DNA of 64,000 nt from Spirosoma profusum (GTDB lineage Bacteria > Bacteroidota > Bacteroidia > Cytophagales > Spirosomataceae): positions 62,001-126,000 of the forward strand of contig NZ_JACWZY010000002.1 of NCBI RefSeq assembly GCF_014699005.1, given 5' to 3'. The translations under genes and the position numbers were made by a program. Of this stretch, positions 8,447-16,845 are shown piece after piece. The notes under the pieces are model-generated. The model saw nothing but the letters and a program-made list of their open reading frames with translations. It was not told where the DNA came from and ran no database searches. Positions within the stretch are counted from its first letter, which is position 1; every line of letters starts with the position of its first letter.

Positions 8447-10684
8447 TTAGTAGTCAATGTAGGTTTTCATAAACTGATGGTAAATGCCTTCTTTCGCCAG
8501 CAACTCGGTGTGATTTCCCTGCTCGGCGATGGTGCCCTCGTCGAAGACCAGAATTCGGTCAACGGCTTTGAGTGTGTGCAGTCGGTGCGCAATCGAGATG
8601 ATCGTTTTGTCCGGAAAGCGTTCGTAGATGTTCTCCAGAATCCGCTTTTCGGTTTCTACGTCGAGGGCGCTGCTGGCTTCATCCAGAATAATTACATCTG
8701 GCTCGGGACTGCTGGCAAACAGGCGGGCAAAGCCAATCTTGAGCACCTGTCCACCCGATAAATTGCTGCCAAAGTTGCCCACCATCTGATTGTAGCCCAG
8801 GTGATTACCTTTGACAAAGTTGTGCAGATCGGCCAGCCGCGCGGCTTCCACAATCTGCTCCGTTGTGGCTGAGAGATTCGCGCAACGTATATTTTCCTTG
8901 ATCGTATCGTTGAATACATAGGTATCCTGCGGAAACAGATACACGTGGTTACGTAGCACTTTTGGGTGAATCTCACGAAGTTCCAGGCCATCGTAACGTA
9001 TCGTTCCTTCATAATCCGGATAAAGATTCACGAGCATCTTCACGAAGGTGGATTTGCCCGCGCCGTTACGTCCTACGATGCCGATACGTTCGCCTTTTCG
9101 GATTTCGCAGTTGACGTTACGTAGCTGGTATCGCTCGTCGCGCTGGTTGTAGCGGAATGATACGTTATCGAAGCGAATTACTTTCGTCGAAAAACTGCTG
9201 GTTTTCTGCTGATAGTCAGCCTCTTCGCGATCCTCCAGAAAAATCTCATTCACTTTATCGAAACTTACGCTCACCTGCGTTACCATCATCCAGAGGGCGC
9301 TCACGCTGTTGACCGCATTCATGACCGTCATAAAAATCGTCGTAAAGGCCATGTACTGCCCGATGCTCAGGCTGCCGGTAAATACCTGATAAGCGCCTAC
9401 CCAGAAAATAGCTACCTGGCTGAAAATGAAGATGAACCGCTGCATCGAATTGATCAGGATCTGCTTCTGTTCATCGCGCATAACCGAATTGATCGACTCA
9501 CGGTGAATCTGTTTCCAACGTACCAGTTTGTACTTTTCAAGCGAGAGCAGTTTTACGGTTTTAATGCCCAGCAACGTATCCATAAAACCACCCAACGAAG
9601 CCTGATTTTTGTGATAGACTTTGGCCCGCAAACTTTTCACAATTGGAATAAAATAGACCGTCGTGATGGTGTACGACACAAAGCAAGCCAACGCGATACC
9701 GCCCAATGCCGTGTTGAACCAGAACAGAATCGGGAAGTAAATCAGCATGAAGAAAATGTCCAGAAACTGCTGAATAATAATTGGATTGGTAAACTGTCGA
9801 ATCCCAACGCCTTCCTGAAACCGCGCCATAAATTCTTCGCGCTTGCGGCTGTCGTAGTATTTCTGTTTGAGGGAAATGAACCGGTCGAAAAACTTGGTCA
9901 TGAAGTCCATTTCAAACCGAAACCGGTAATGAACCAGCAGCATCGAGCGCGTATAGGTCAGTACAACCTGAATGACAAACACCAGTATCAATCCCGCCAG
10001 AATACCAATCAGCAGCTTTCGGTTCTGGTTGACCAGTACGTTGTCGAGCATGGTTTGCGTGAAAAGGGGTAGTACGAGGCCGACCAGTTCGAGCAGGAGT
10101 GAGAACAGGAAAATCTCGCCCAACACACCTTTGTTTTCCCGAATAATGGGCAAATAAAGCTGCTGGAAAATGGTCTTTTTGTCTTTCTTTTGTTGGGCGA
10201 CAGCTTCTTCCAGTTCGGCGTTTTGGTAGAATTGTTCAGTGGGTTTCAGTTCGAGCACGACACCACTCCACTTATTGGTAAACTCGTCTTTGCTGTAGCG
10301 GGTCTTGCCAAAAGCGGGGTCGGCGACACGGACATACGTATCAGTAGCCTCGTAAACCACCACAAAATGCTGGCCTTCGTAATGCGCAACACAAGGCAAC
10401 TGAATCTTAGGGAGATAGTCGTAATCCAGTTCGTAGCCTTCGGCCTTCATATCGAAGTTTTCGGCCACTTCCATCAACGTATACAGACTGGCTCCTTCCT
10501 GCGAAATATCCGACAGTTTGGTGAGTAGATGTTTGGCTTCCGACACACCATAATGCTTGAAAATCATGGCGAGGCAAGTCGGGCCGCAGTCCATCATGGC
10601 ACCCTGCTCGATGTGCGGAAACCGGTCAATAAGGCTGTATGGGCTCATCTTGCCGCCTATAACCGTTTTGAGGAGGTTTTTCAT
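8447..10684 (-). CDS. lanT: Peptidase C39-ABC exporter (LanT type) that cleaves leaders and exports the peptide
   Basis: 745 residues with three parts. The N-terminal peptidase C39 domain (about 20-140) has its active site intact: Gln27, Cys33 in DCGPTC, His106 in GQHFVVV and Asp122 in ADPAFG. The six-helix ABC membrane domain spans about 180-470. The nucleotide-binding domain has Walker A GRNGAGKST, signature LSGGQ and Walker B VIILDEASSALD. This family removes leaders after a double-Gly-type site and pumps out the core. The seven precursors upstream carry GG, AG or LG at the matching place. The gene starts 12 bp after lanB, so it is cotranscribed. A second ATG at codon 13 is a possible start. 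It is a class I (LanB/LanC) cluster with a C39-type rather than a LanP-type leader protease. Confidence 0.9.
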   Translation of the reverse strand: MKNLLKTVIGGKMSPYSLIDRFPHIEQGAMMDCGPTCLAMIFKHYGVSEAKHLLTKLSDISQEGASLYTLMEVAENFDMKAEGYELDYDYLPKIQLPCVAHYEGQHFVVVYEATDTYVRVADPAFGKTRYSKDEFTNKWSGVVLELKPTEQFYQNAELEEAVAQQKKDKKTIFQQLYLPIIRENKGVLGEIFLFSLLLELVGLVLPLFTQTMLDNVLVNQNRKLLIGILAGLILVFVIQVVLTYTRSMLLVHYRFRFEMDFMTKFFDRFISLKQKYYDSRKREEFMARFQEGVGIRQFTNPIIIQQFLDIFFMLIYFPILFWFNTALGGIALACFVSYTITTVYFIPIVKSLRAKVYHKNQASLGGFMDTLLGIKTVKLLSLEKYKLVRWKQIHRESINSVMRDEQKQILINSMQRFIFIFSQVAIFWVGAYQVFTGSLSIGQYMAFTTIFMTVMNAVNSVSALWMMVTQVSVSFDKVNEIFLEDREEADYQQKTSSFSTKVIRFDNVSFRYNQRDERYQLRNVNCEIRKGERIGIVGRNGAGKSTFVKMLVNLYPDYEGTIRYDGLELREIHPKVLRNHVYLFPQDTYVFNDTIKENIRCANLSATTEQIVEAARLADLHNFVKGNHLGYNQMVGNFGSNLSGGQVLKIGFARLFASSPEPDVIILDEASSALDVETEKRILENIYERFPDKTIISIAHRLHTLKAVDRILVFDEGTIAEQGNHTELLAKEGIYHQFMKTYIDY

Positions 10685-10696
10685 GGTGTGGAGCGG

Positions 10697-13600
10697 TTAG
10701 CAGGTTTGGACTACGTTAGTTACCGACTGTTTAGCCAGCACAGTACGTCCGTAAACAGCCCGATAGTGCTTGTGCAGATGATAGTAGAGCGAATACTCGA
10801 CAAACCGCTGCCGACTGCGGAACAACCGATTGACAGTCATGTGAATCAGGCTACTAAGCAAATTTTCCAGCGACATGCTTAACGCGCCCTGCTCTTGCAG
10901 CGACTGGATGTAGTCGATCATGGGCTGCACCTGCTCGCTACGTTGGTGGCAGATGTCGTACAGAAACTCATGTTCGGTGTTGGCTTCGTTCAGCAGTTCG
11001 TCAATTGCCGGTTCAATGGCTTTGTAGCGCGCGTCCAGTTGCTTTTTCTGCGTAGCATTATAGCCAAATTCCTTGCCGAAATAGTGCGATTGTTGCTCGG
11101 TAAAAGCAATACGTTGCTTCCAGTCGAAACCAGCCTGATCGAGTAAATCGTGCATGAGTTTCATGCCAAACCGCCAGCGGCATTCTTCGCCTTCGGCTCC
11201 TTCAATCATACTCAGGAAGTTCAGAATCGACTGGCTGTCAGCATGGAAAAAACTTTCGATTGTATCAATGGAATGGCGACCGTATCGTTCCAGTTCGCGA
11301 TTGTACGTATCGTTGACGATGGACGTAACCGTCTTATTTTGCAGAAAGGGAGCCAACGCTTCGTGTACTTCGTGGATAACGTCGCCGATCCGGTCGGGCT
11401 TGGTAAAATGCCAGCGGAAGCGGAAATGGTGGTGTGGATCGCCGTAGCGGATAAAGAAAAATTTATCGACCCAGCCAGCCGCTTTAAATCGCTCCGTGAT
11501 CGGATTGAGCACCTCAGTCAGCAAATAATCGGCCGTTTTGATGCCCGTATAGACTTTATAATACAACCACTCCGAACCAAGTGAAAATTTACGCGCTACG
11601 TTATCCGTAACCGGCTGAGGCTTAGGAGTCGACGTATTGGGCACTGCTACGTCGGCTGTGTTGTTGAAGGCCACCACAAACTGATTGGTGTGCCATCCCG
11701 CCGACGACTGAACCACCGACGTATCGGAACGGTGCAGAAATTCCTTGATCGTGAATTTGTCAAGGGATTTAATTTCGTTCATGAACGTTTCGGCCAACCA
11801 CTGATTTTCCAGATCGACGTAGAGTTCGTTATCGAAATTAACCAGCGATACGTAGCGCGGAATCCGGTACTGAGTTCGCCACTGAGCGAGTGCTTCGCGC
11901 AGGAGTGGCCAATTGTTCTGCTTGAACGTAGTGACCAGGGATTTCACGTGCGTATCCCGAAAATGCCACTGCGCTTCCGACAAAATCAGGTTGTCGAGCG
12001 TGATACGTGGGTTGAATACAAACAGATGACTATAGGCGCCACCAACGTAGCAGATGACCCGCTGTTCGTGTTGCGCTTGGATGTCGCAGAGAAAATGATA
12101 CGTATCAAGCGAATCCAGATTGGCGTAGTTGTGGGCATTCGACAGGCGGGGCGCAACGAGTTTATTGTGCGTTTTCGACCGCAATCGAATCCGATTTCCC
12201 CGAACACTGATCATCAGATCATTAACAGGAATTTCGTGCTCTTTATCGACGGATGCCTTACCCAGAAACGGAATCTGATAATCTTTCAACGCAGGGCGGA
12301 TAATCACGTTGCCGGTGCGGGCTTCGGGAAGGTGAACAATGTCGGCAAAAATGACATCCGGGCGGGCCTGATCTTCGGTCTGGCTGATCTCACGTAGTAA
12401 CTGGAGAACCGATGGATCCGTATGCCCAAACCGGCCCAGAAAATACGTACCCGTTACGCCCCCGAAGCTTTCGAGAATGATTTTTTCCCGACCTTCTTCC
12501 CGAATCACCGAAAATAACGCGGTGTTGGTCAGGGGCAACGTTGCCTGTACGGGCTCGAATTGCCGCAGATCGTCTTCGGTAATCTCGATTTGATACGTGC
12601 CACTGAGTTGCGCATCCGCCAGTTTTCGCAGCAAAAAATGATGCTCTTTGGGAATCGTGACGTTCTGTGATTCGGGTGTCGAAGCAAACCGGGAAATACC
12701 GTCGAGTAGGGGCGAGGCATCTGATTTTTGACCGCCCGCCGGATAGCCGACCCCGATTTCGGGGTCTAGGGCTATCATCAGCGGGACTTCCTCCTCCTCA
12801 TATTTTTCGAAGAATTTATCCCTGAACGTATCGAGTGTTTCGTGACCGGTTGGCGTCAATTTCAGTAATGATGGAATCTTGGCCATCAATTTATTCAGCA
12901 ATCCTTTGTTCAATTGCCCTTCTGTTTCAGGTAGATACGTATCAATCTGAAACAGGACCTTACGGTCGAAAGGCGTTGGCAACTGGCTTAGTTTCTCCTC
13001 AATTGCCGTAAATTTTTCCGTAGACGTATCGTCGGTGCTTTCCTCTACATTGGCGAGTCCAACTGCTACGTCCCGAAGTAGGTTCAATACGTCCTGAACC
13101 TCTTCCGATGGATGCCGGGTATGAATTGCGGCTAAGGCATCGATAAGCTGGAACAGGAAATTATCGCCAGTAAGTGCAGGTTCCAGCTCACTGACCAGCA
13201 GTTGAGCGGCCAGCATGGCTTCGATAAAGCCGTCGGCTTCCTCTTCGGAAATCTCGTCAGAAATCAACGTAGCGGCCAGCTCATGAACTGTTGCGCCCGT
13301 ATTGGCTCGTTCTAAAACGGTCTCTAAATACGCACTAAAATCGGCACTACTTAGCTGATGCACCCGCGATCCGAATTCATTATACCGATACTCTACGTAC
13401 CGGTACTGCTCATTGATTTGATAGAGGCTGTTATTCGGAAAAAACCGCAGAAAGGAACGTATCGCTCCGTGTTTTTCTAAATCCTGGGCCAGTGCACACA
13501 GGTAGTTCATGTCGAGCCGAATCACTTTTCGTATGCGAACGGTGGGGTCTATACGTACCGACGTAGCACTATTGGTAATGGGCAATGTGGAGAAACCACC

Positions 13601-13870
13601 AAACAAGCCGAACGGAGTGCAACGAGTACCGTAGCGCGACAGATATTTAATCAGCGAGTAAACTACGCGCTTATTTTTTTCGTCGGGCAGGCGGCTGGTA
13701 TCCAGTTTGATGGCCTCGTCGTAGAGAGCAGGCGAAGCGATGTAGAGGGCTTCCAGAAACTGGGGTTGTTGAATGAGCTGCGTCAGTCTGGTCCAGTCAA
13801 TATCCTGGATTATAGCGTGCGGAGCGATAGGCACACGCACAAAAGCGGTTGAGAATGCGGAGGTAGTCAT
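10697..13870 (-). CDS. lanB: Full-length class I lanthipeptide dehydratase LanB
   Basis: 1057 residues, the usual length of a complete LanB. The N-terminal two thirds is the lantibiotic dehydratase domain (early RVPIAPHAIIQ, KYLSRYGTRCTPFGLFGGFS, IRKVIRLDMNYLCALAQDL, later HLPEARTGNVIIRPALKDY), which activates Ser/Thr with glutamyl-tRNA. The C-terminal third (SLGSEWLYYKVYTGIKTADY, FFFIRYGDPHHHFRFRWHF, GRHSIDTIESFFHADSQ) is the SpaB_C-type domain that eliminates glutamate to give dehydroalanine/dehydrobutyrine. Many Bacteroidetes and actinobacterial clusters split these domains; here they are fused. It lies 26 bp after lanC. The targets should be the Ser/Thr of the seven precursors at 15199-16695. 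Its action is cytoplasmic, probably in a complex with LanC. Confidence 0.93.
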   Translation of the reverse strand: MTTSAFSTAFVRVPIAPHAIIQDIDWTRLTQLIQQPQFLEALYIASPALYDEAIKLDTSRLPDEKNKRVVYSLIKYLSRYGTRCTPFGLFGGFSTLPITNSATSVRIDPTVRIRKVIRLDMNYLCALAQDLEKHGAIRSFLRFFPNNSLYQINEQYRYVEYRYNEFGSRVHQLSSADFSAYLETVLERANTGATVHELAATLISDEISEEEADGFIEAMLAAQLLVSELEPALTGDNFLFQLIDALAAIHTRHPSEEVQDVLNLLRDVAVGLANVEESTDDTSTEKFTAIEEKLSQLPTPFDRKVLFQIDTYLPETEGQLNKGLLNKLMAKIPSLLKLTPTGHETLDTFRDKFFEKYEEEEVPLMIALDPEIGVGYPAGGQKSDASPLLDGISRFASTPESQNVTIPKEHHFLLRKLADAQLSGTYQIEITEDDLRQFEPVQATLPLTNTALFSVIREEGREKIILESFGGVTGTYFLGRFGHTDPSVLQLLREISQTEDQARPDVIFADIVHLPEARTGNVIIRPALKDYQIPFLGKASVDKEHEIPVNDLMISVRGNRIRLRSKTHNKLVAPRLSNAHNYANLDSLDTYHFLCDIQAQHEQRVICYVGGAYSHLFVFNPRITLDNLILSEAQWHFRDTHVKSLVTTFKQNNWPLLREALAQWRTQYRIPRYVSLVNFDNELYVDLENQWLAETFMNEIKSLDKFTIKEFLHRSDTSVVQSSAGWHTNQFVVAFNNTADVAVPNTSTPKPQPVTDNVARKFSLGSEWLYYKVYTGIKTADYLLTEVLNPITERFKAAGWVDKFFFIRYGDPHHHFRFRWHFTKPDRIGDVIHEVHEALAPFLQNKTVTSIVNDTYNRELERYGRHSIDTIESFFHADSQSILNFLSMIEGAEGEECRWRFGMKLMHDLLDQAGFDWKQRIAFTEQQSHYFGKEFGYNATQKKQLDARYKAIEPAIDELLNEANTEHEFLYDICHQRSEQVQPMIDYIQSLQEQGALSMSLENLLSSLIHMTVNRLFRSRQRFVEYSLYYHLHKHYRAVYGRTVLAKQSVTNVVQTC

Positions 13871-13896
13871 GGAGGAGGATTGCGAGGAAATGGTTG

Positions 13897-15102
13897 TCAG
13901 GAAAGAAGTAAGAAACGCTCCCAGTACGTTGGTACGCCCAGGTCGGCCAGTAACACCAGACCGACGCTGCTTTCGCCATCGAGTATGCCTAAGTTGGGAA
14001 CTAAAGCGCCCTGGTCGAACGCCAGAAATACGTTTTCGTCTGTCTCAGGCAACGTGTATTGCGCTGTTTGTTGCAGCCAATAATCAGCGGCTTCCGTAAA
14101 TAGAGGATGGTGCGTTTTTTGGGCGAAGCGTCGGAAAATATGAGCCGCCCCAGCCGCACCATGACAAATACCCGCATCCTTAACAGCCGTTTCGGCTAGT
14201 TCCCGACGCTGAGCAGTTTTGAGCATCGTTTCGAGCGCAATCGACTGCCAGTGCGCGTTTTTGAGTTTCTGACCGCACAACCAGAAGGCATTTGCAATGC
14301 CCATATCGCCATAGCACCAGGCCAGACGACTATTCTTCTCCTGGCGGTTTTCCAAAACCATGGTGGGGAAAACGCTGATACCCGACTGATTACGAATGCT
14401 TTCCATCCATTGCAACGTACCATGAATCAATTCGGCACATTGCTGGCGGGCGTAACCTCTTTCGTAAAACAGACTCAGTATGGAAACGATGCTGGCAGTA
14501 CCGTGCGAAAGGCTCGGATTATACAGCGTTCCCCCCTCAGGGTTGCGGTTGAACGTATCATGGAATGGCCAGGTAATATCACCATTCGGGAAACGTATCG
14601 CCGTTGCCGACAACGTATCGACCATCTCTGCTACGTAGCGGGCAATGATTGGCGACGGTTGGCGCTCCAGATAATATAGTCCGGCGCTTAATCCGCCGTG
14701 CAGGTAATCGAAGTCGCCACTCTGAAGCGACGCCATCGACATTTCGAAAAGAGGCCCATCCAGATCGGCCACAATGTCCTGTGCGTCCAGGTCGTCGGCT
14801 GGCAGCAGACCGTGGTTCATCAGGTGCAGAAATCCCCAGGCTACGCCCGAAATCCCACCTGCAAAGGCGTGGTTCAGTTCGCCGGTTTGAATGGCAGCCA
14901 GGCTTGTCGTGATACGTTCCCAGATGCGGCTATCGTCGCTCTGTTTGTGGATGGATTGGGCATACGCTTCGAACAGCGCGAAACCCATCTGCCCGCCCAG
15001 TAGTGATACATTATCATCAATGGGCTGAGAAACAATGTGTTGGTAGATACGGTCGAGTATTGCTACGTTGGAGGACGCAGGTAATAGGATTGAGGAGTTC
15101 AT
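13897..15102 (-). CDS. lanC: Lanthionine cyclase LanC
   Basis: 401 residues, the normal size for LanC. The alpha/alpha-toroid signature is intact: catalytic His in SLSHGTAS, zinc ligand Cys in AWCYGD, and zinc ligands Cys-His in GICHGAAG, with further GG helices (LHGGLSAGLYYL). The enzyme adds Cys thiols to dehydrated residues, forming (methyl)lanthionine rings. It is the first enzyme gene after the precursor array, separated from it by about 96 bp that contain a terminator-like hairpin. Ring-formation partners in the precursors are clear: all sixteen Cys lie after the leader. Confidence 0.93.
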   Translation of the reverse strand: MNSSILLPASSNVAILDRIYQHIVSQPIDDNVSLLGGQMGFALFEAYAQSIHKQSDDSRIWERITTSLAAIQTGELNHAFAGGISGVAWGFLHLMNHGLLPADDLDAQDIVADLDGPLFEMSMASLQSGDFDYLHGGLSAGLYYLERQPSPIIARYVAEMVDTLSATAIRFPNGDITWPFHDTFNRNPEGGTLYNPSLSHGTASIVSILSLFYERGYARQQCAELIHGTLQWMESIRNQSGISVFPTMVLENRQEKNSRLAWCYGDMGIANAFWLCGQKLKNAHWQSIALETMLKTAQRRELAETAVKDAGICHGAAGAAHIFRRFAQKTHHPLFTEAADYWLQQTAQYTLPETDENVFLAFDQGALVPNLGILDGESSVGLVLLADLGVPTYWERFLLLS

Positions 15103-15116
15103 GGAGGATTGGAGAG

Positions 15117-15163
15117 GAAAAGCAGGCAGTAACTCGTTATGAGGACTGAGGATTACTGCCTGC
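15117..15163 (-). terminator. Attenuator-like hairpin between precursor array and lanC
   Basis: On the minus strand, an 11-bp perfect stem GCAGGCAGTAA / TTACTGCCTGC with a 20-nt loop is followed by TTTTCCTC. It sits directly in front of lanC. A short U-run suggests partial termination, giving more precursor than enzyme mRNA, as in other lantibiotic operons. Confidence 0.6.
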
Positions 15164-15198
15164 TACGTATAAATGAGTGGAAGCGAGGATAAGCGCGA

Positions 15199-15333
15199 TT
15201 ATGGGCAGCAACTGCTTTTCACAGTATTTCCCTTATCGGTAGCTCTTGCACCCAAAATGTGCTGGGCCTGACTCTTCGACAGCACAACGATCTGATCTGT
15301 CTTCAGGCTAATTTTTGATACGTTCTTTTTCAT
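15199..15333 (-). CDS. lanA: Lanthipeptide precursor LanA1 (44 aa)
   Basis: Starts MKKNVSKISLKTDQIVVLS, the conserved leader of this array, and ends the leader at HILG. The predicted core is ARATDKGNTVKSSCCP, with two Thr, two Ser and a vicinal Cys pair at the C-terminus. The SSCC arrangement would force very small or interlaced rings, unlike the other members. The leader has no Cys. It is the last precursor before lanC. The cleavage site is LG/A and not a true double Gly, so processing here is the least certain of the seven. Confidence 0.85.
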   Translation of the reverse strand: MKKNVSKISLKTDQIVVLSKSQAQHILGARATDKGNTVKSSCCP

Positions 15334-15408
15334 GACTGCATGGTCAGAAAAGAGGAAAAATGCTTACTCACTTCTACGATTTTCAGCATCCTCTTTTGCC
15401 GTTTCAGA

Positions 15409-15558
15409 TTAAGGTTCAGTTGGGCAGTAATAAGGCTTAGCGCTGCACTGAACTCTTGATTCGGGACGCATACCGCCAACCAGGTTCTTGGTTTGAGCGT
15501 ACGAGAGAGCAACGATTTTGTCGGTCTTCAGGGTGATTTTTGTGATTTGCTTTTTCAT
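15409..15558 (-). CDS. lanA: Lanthipeptide precursor LanA2 (49 aa)
   Basis: Leader MKKQITKITLKTDKIVALS ... NLVGG, with a standard double-Gly cleavage site. The predicted core is MRPESRVQCSAKPYYCPTEP. Likely rings pair Ser with Cys at S-x3-C (SRVQC) and S-x5-C (SAKPYYC). Its 5' spacer is nearly identical over 70 bp to that of LanA7, evidence of duplication. Confidence 0.88.
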   Translation of the reverse strand: MKKQITKITLKTDKIVALSYAQTKNLVGGMRPESRVQCSAKPYYCPTEP

Positions 15559-15560
15559 GG

Positions 15561-15630
15561 TAGTCCGCTAATGCGGGATTTGTTGTTTAAACTGTGTGAT
15601 TGATGCCTACTCTGAGTGAAGGTTTTCGGC
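15561..15630 (-). repeat. 70-bp spacer repeat, copy upstream of lanA2
   Basis: Matches 16698-16767 (upstream of lanA7) over 70 bp with one mismatch. It includes the element with GCCGAAAACC at one end and GTAGGCAT at the other that recurs, more diverged, in front of lanA3 to lanA6. Its presence in front of several members marks tandem duplication of gene plus spacer. Confidence 0.85.
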
Positions 15631-15643
15631 GCCCCCTTTTGTC

Positions 15644-15784
15644 TTAGCAGATCATGGTCGCACACTGTTGTGGTCTGGTTACCGTACGAACCGGTACACC
15701 TGCTTTAATATTGGCACTTTCCTGATTTGACAGCACGACAATCTGGTCGGCTTTCAGGGTAAGTTTTTGCAATTTCTTTTTCAT
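15644..15784 (-). CDS. lanA: Lanthipeptide precursor LanA3 (46 aa)
   Basis: Leader MKKKLQKLTLKADQIVVLS ... NIKAG, almost identical to LanA4 and LanA5. The core after AG is VPVRTVTRPQQCATMIC, with Thr-x4-Cys (TRPQQC) and Thr-x2-Cys (TMIC) pairs and no Ser, so any rings would be methyllanthionine. Confidence 0.88.
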   Translation of the reverse strand: MKKKLQKLTLKADQIVVLSNQESANIKAGVPVRTVTRPQQCATMIC

Positions 15785-15847
15785 TGAATTGTTTGTGTTT
15801 ACTGTTTGAATAATGTTTACTCGATTGACAGGTTTTTGATGGCTCTC

Positions 15848-16009
15848 TTACAGGCAACCCCATTTATAGCTTAGGCAAAATGGTGGCTGAGATGCTGTAT
15901 TAGTTGCCGTACGAGTCGGCATTCCTGCTTTAACATTGGCATTCTCCTGCTTTGAGAGTACCACGATCTGGTCGGCTTTCAAGGTAAGTTTTTGCAGTTT
16001 CTTTTTCAT
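15848..16009 (-). CDS. lanA: Lanthipeptide precursor LanA4 (53 aa)
   Basis: Leader as LanA3, ending NVKAG. The core of 24 residues begins MPTRTATNTAS and ends PFCLSYKWGCL. Both Cys have a Ser five residues upstream (SQPPFC and SYKWGC), suggesting two equal-sized rings, and a Thr-rich N-terminal stretch (TRTATNT) could carry dehydrobutyrines. It is the most hydrophobic C-terminus of the set. Confidence 0.88.
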   Translation of the reverse strand: MKKKLQKLTLKADQIVVLSKQENANVKAGMPTRTATNTASQPPFCLSYKWGCL

Positions 16010-16078
16010 TGTCTTGTTTGTATTGACTGTTTGAATAGTGCCTACTCTGTCGACATATTTTCGGCGCCCCTTTTATAT

Positions 16079-16210
16079 TCACTTGCAGCCTATGGTTCCG
16101 CAACGTGAGGTAGGGCCCGGCATTCCTGCTTTGATATTGGCACTTTCCCGGTTCGAGAGCACGACAATCTGATCGGCTTTCAGGGTGAGTTTTTGCAGTT
16201 TCTTTTTCAT
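16079..16210 (-). CDS. lanA: Lanthipeptide precursor LanA5 (43 aa)
   Basis: Leader as LanA3/4, ending NIKAG. The shortest core is MPGPTSRCGTIGCK, with Ser-x-Cys or Thr-x2-Cys (TSRC) and Thr-x2-Cys (TIGC), a compact two-ring candidate with a free C-terminal Lys. Confidence 0.88.
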   Translation of the reverse strand: MKKKLQKLTLKADQIVVLSNRESANIKAGMPGPTSRCGTIGCK

Positions 16211-16295
16211 TGACTTGTGTGGTGAAAATGGAATGATGCCTACTCTGTCGACAGGTTTTCGGCGTCCCCTGAGTTACTCGAAAGGCGGAAGACGC

Positions 16296-16463
16296 TTAGG
16301 GCGTCCAGCAGCCAGGGCCTGAAGGCGTGCAGGTAACTGATCGACAGCCGATCTGGCCTGACTTGTCGCGCATCATGCCGCCTTGCAGTTGGAGCGCGCT
16401 CGCTTTGGAAAGCGAAATGATTTGGTCTGTTTTCAGACTCAGTTTTGCGATTTGCTTTTTCAT
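16296..16463 (-). CDS. lanA: Lanthipeptide precursor LanA6 (55 aa)
   Basis: Leader MKKQIAKLSLKTDQIISLS ... LQLQGG, with a canonical double Gly. The core of 26 residues begins MMRDKSGQIGC and continues RSVTCTPSGPGCWTP: three Cys, three Ser and three Thr, with a Ser/Thr before each Cys (SGQIGC, SVTC, SGPGC). It is the longest member. Confidence 0.88.
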   Translation of the reverse strand: MKKQIAKLSLKTDQIISLSKASALQLQGGMMRDKSGQIGCRSVTCTPSGPGCWTP

Positions 16464-16536
16464 TGTACTTGTTTGTGTTTCCTGTTTGACTAATGCCTAC
16501 TCTGTTGACAGGTTTTCGGCGTCCCCTGTAGTGTTC

Positions 16537-16695
16537 TTACCAGCAAACATTTTTGGAGTTACATCCCAATGCTGTCTGACAGGCGCTGTGCCGCGTCGGA
16601 GGAGGCATGCCACCCTGTAATTGGCGGGTGTACTCTTTAGACAGGGTAATGATTGAATCCGTTTTTAAGCTGATTTTTGATACTTGCTTTTTCAT
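16537..16695 (-). CDS. lanA: Lanthipeptide precursor LanA7 (52 aa), promoter-proximal
   Basis: Leader MKKQVSKISLKTDSIITLS ... QLQGG. The core of 23 residues begins MPPPTRHSACQTALGC and ends NSKNVCW, with three Cys each preceded by Ser/Thr (SAC, TALGC, SKNVC). It is first in the transcript, about 150 nt behind the predicted -7 box at 16846-16853. Confidence 0.88.
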   Translation of the reverse strand: MKKQVSKISLKTDSIITLSKEYTRQLQGGMPPPTRHSACQTALGCNSKNVCW

Positions 16696-16697
16696 AA

Positions 16698-16767
16698 TAG
16701 TCCGCTAATGCGGGATTTGTTGTTTAAACTGTGTGATTGATGCCTACTCTGAGTAAAGGTTTTCGGC
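16698..16767 (-). repeat. 70-bp spacer repeat, copy upstream of lanA7
   Basis: Partner of 15561-15630. Homologous recombination between the two would delete the block carrying lanA3 to lanA7. The related shorter elements at about 16040-16072, 16230-16268 and 16490-16528 have CTGTCGACAG or a close variant at their centre, a perfect or near-perfect palindrome. Confidence 0.85.
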
Positions 16768-16845
16768 TTTCCCTTTTGATTGACATCGCCAACTAAACGT
16801 ATTGGATGTGGCGTCTGTCTGTGTCGCTTGATCAAGAAGACGATG

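Noticed and set aside
9503..10072. Long plus-strand open frames inside lanT and lanB (e.g. 9503-10072, 11690-12397)
   Set aside because: They are shadows of the clearly coding minus-strand genes, with no recognisable domains.
15199..16695. Precursor peptides as noise small ORFs
   Set aside because: Seven share leader sequence, processing site, core Cys pattern and spacer, which cannot be chance.
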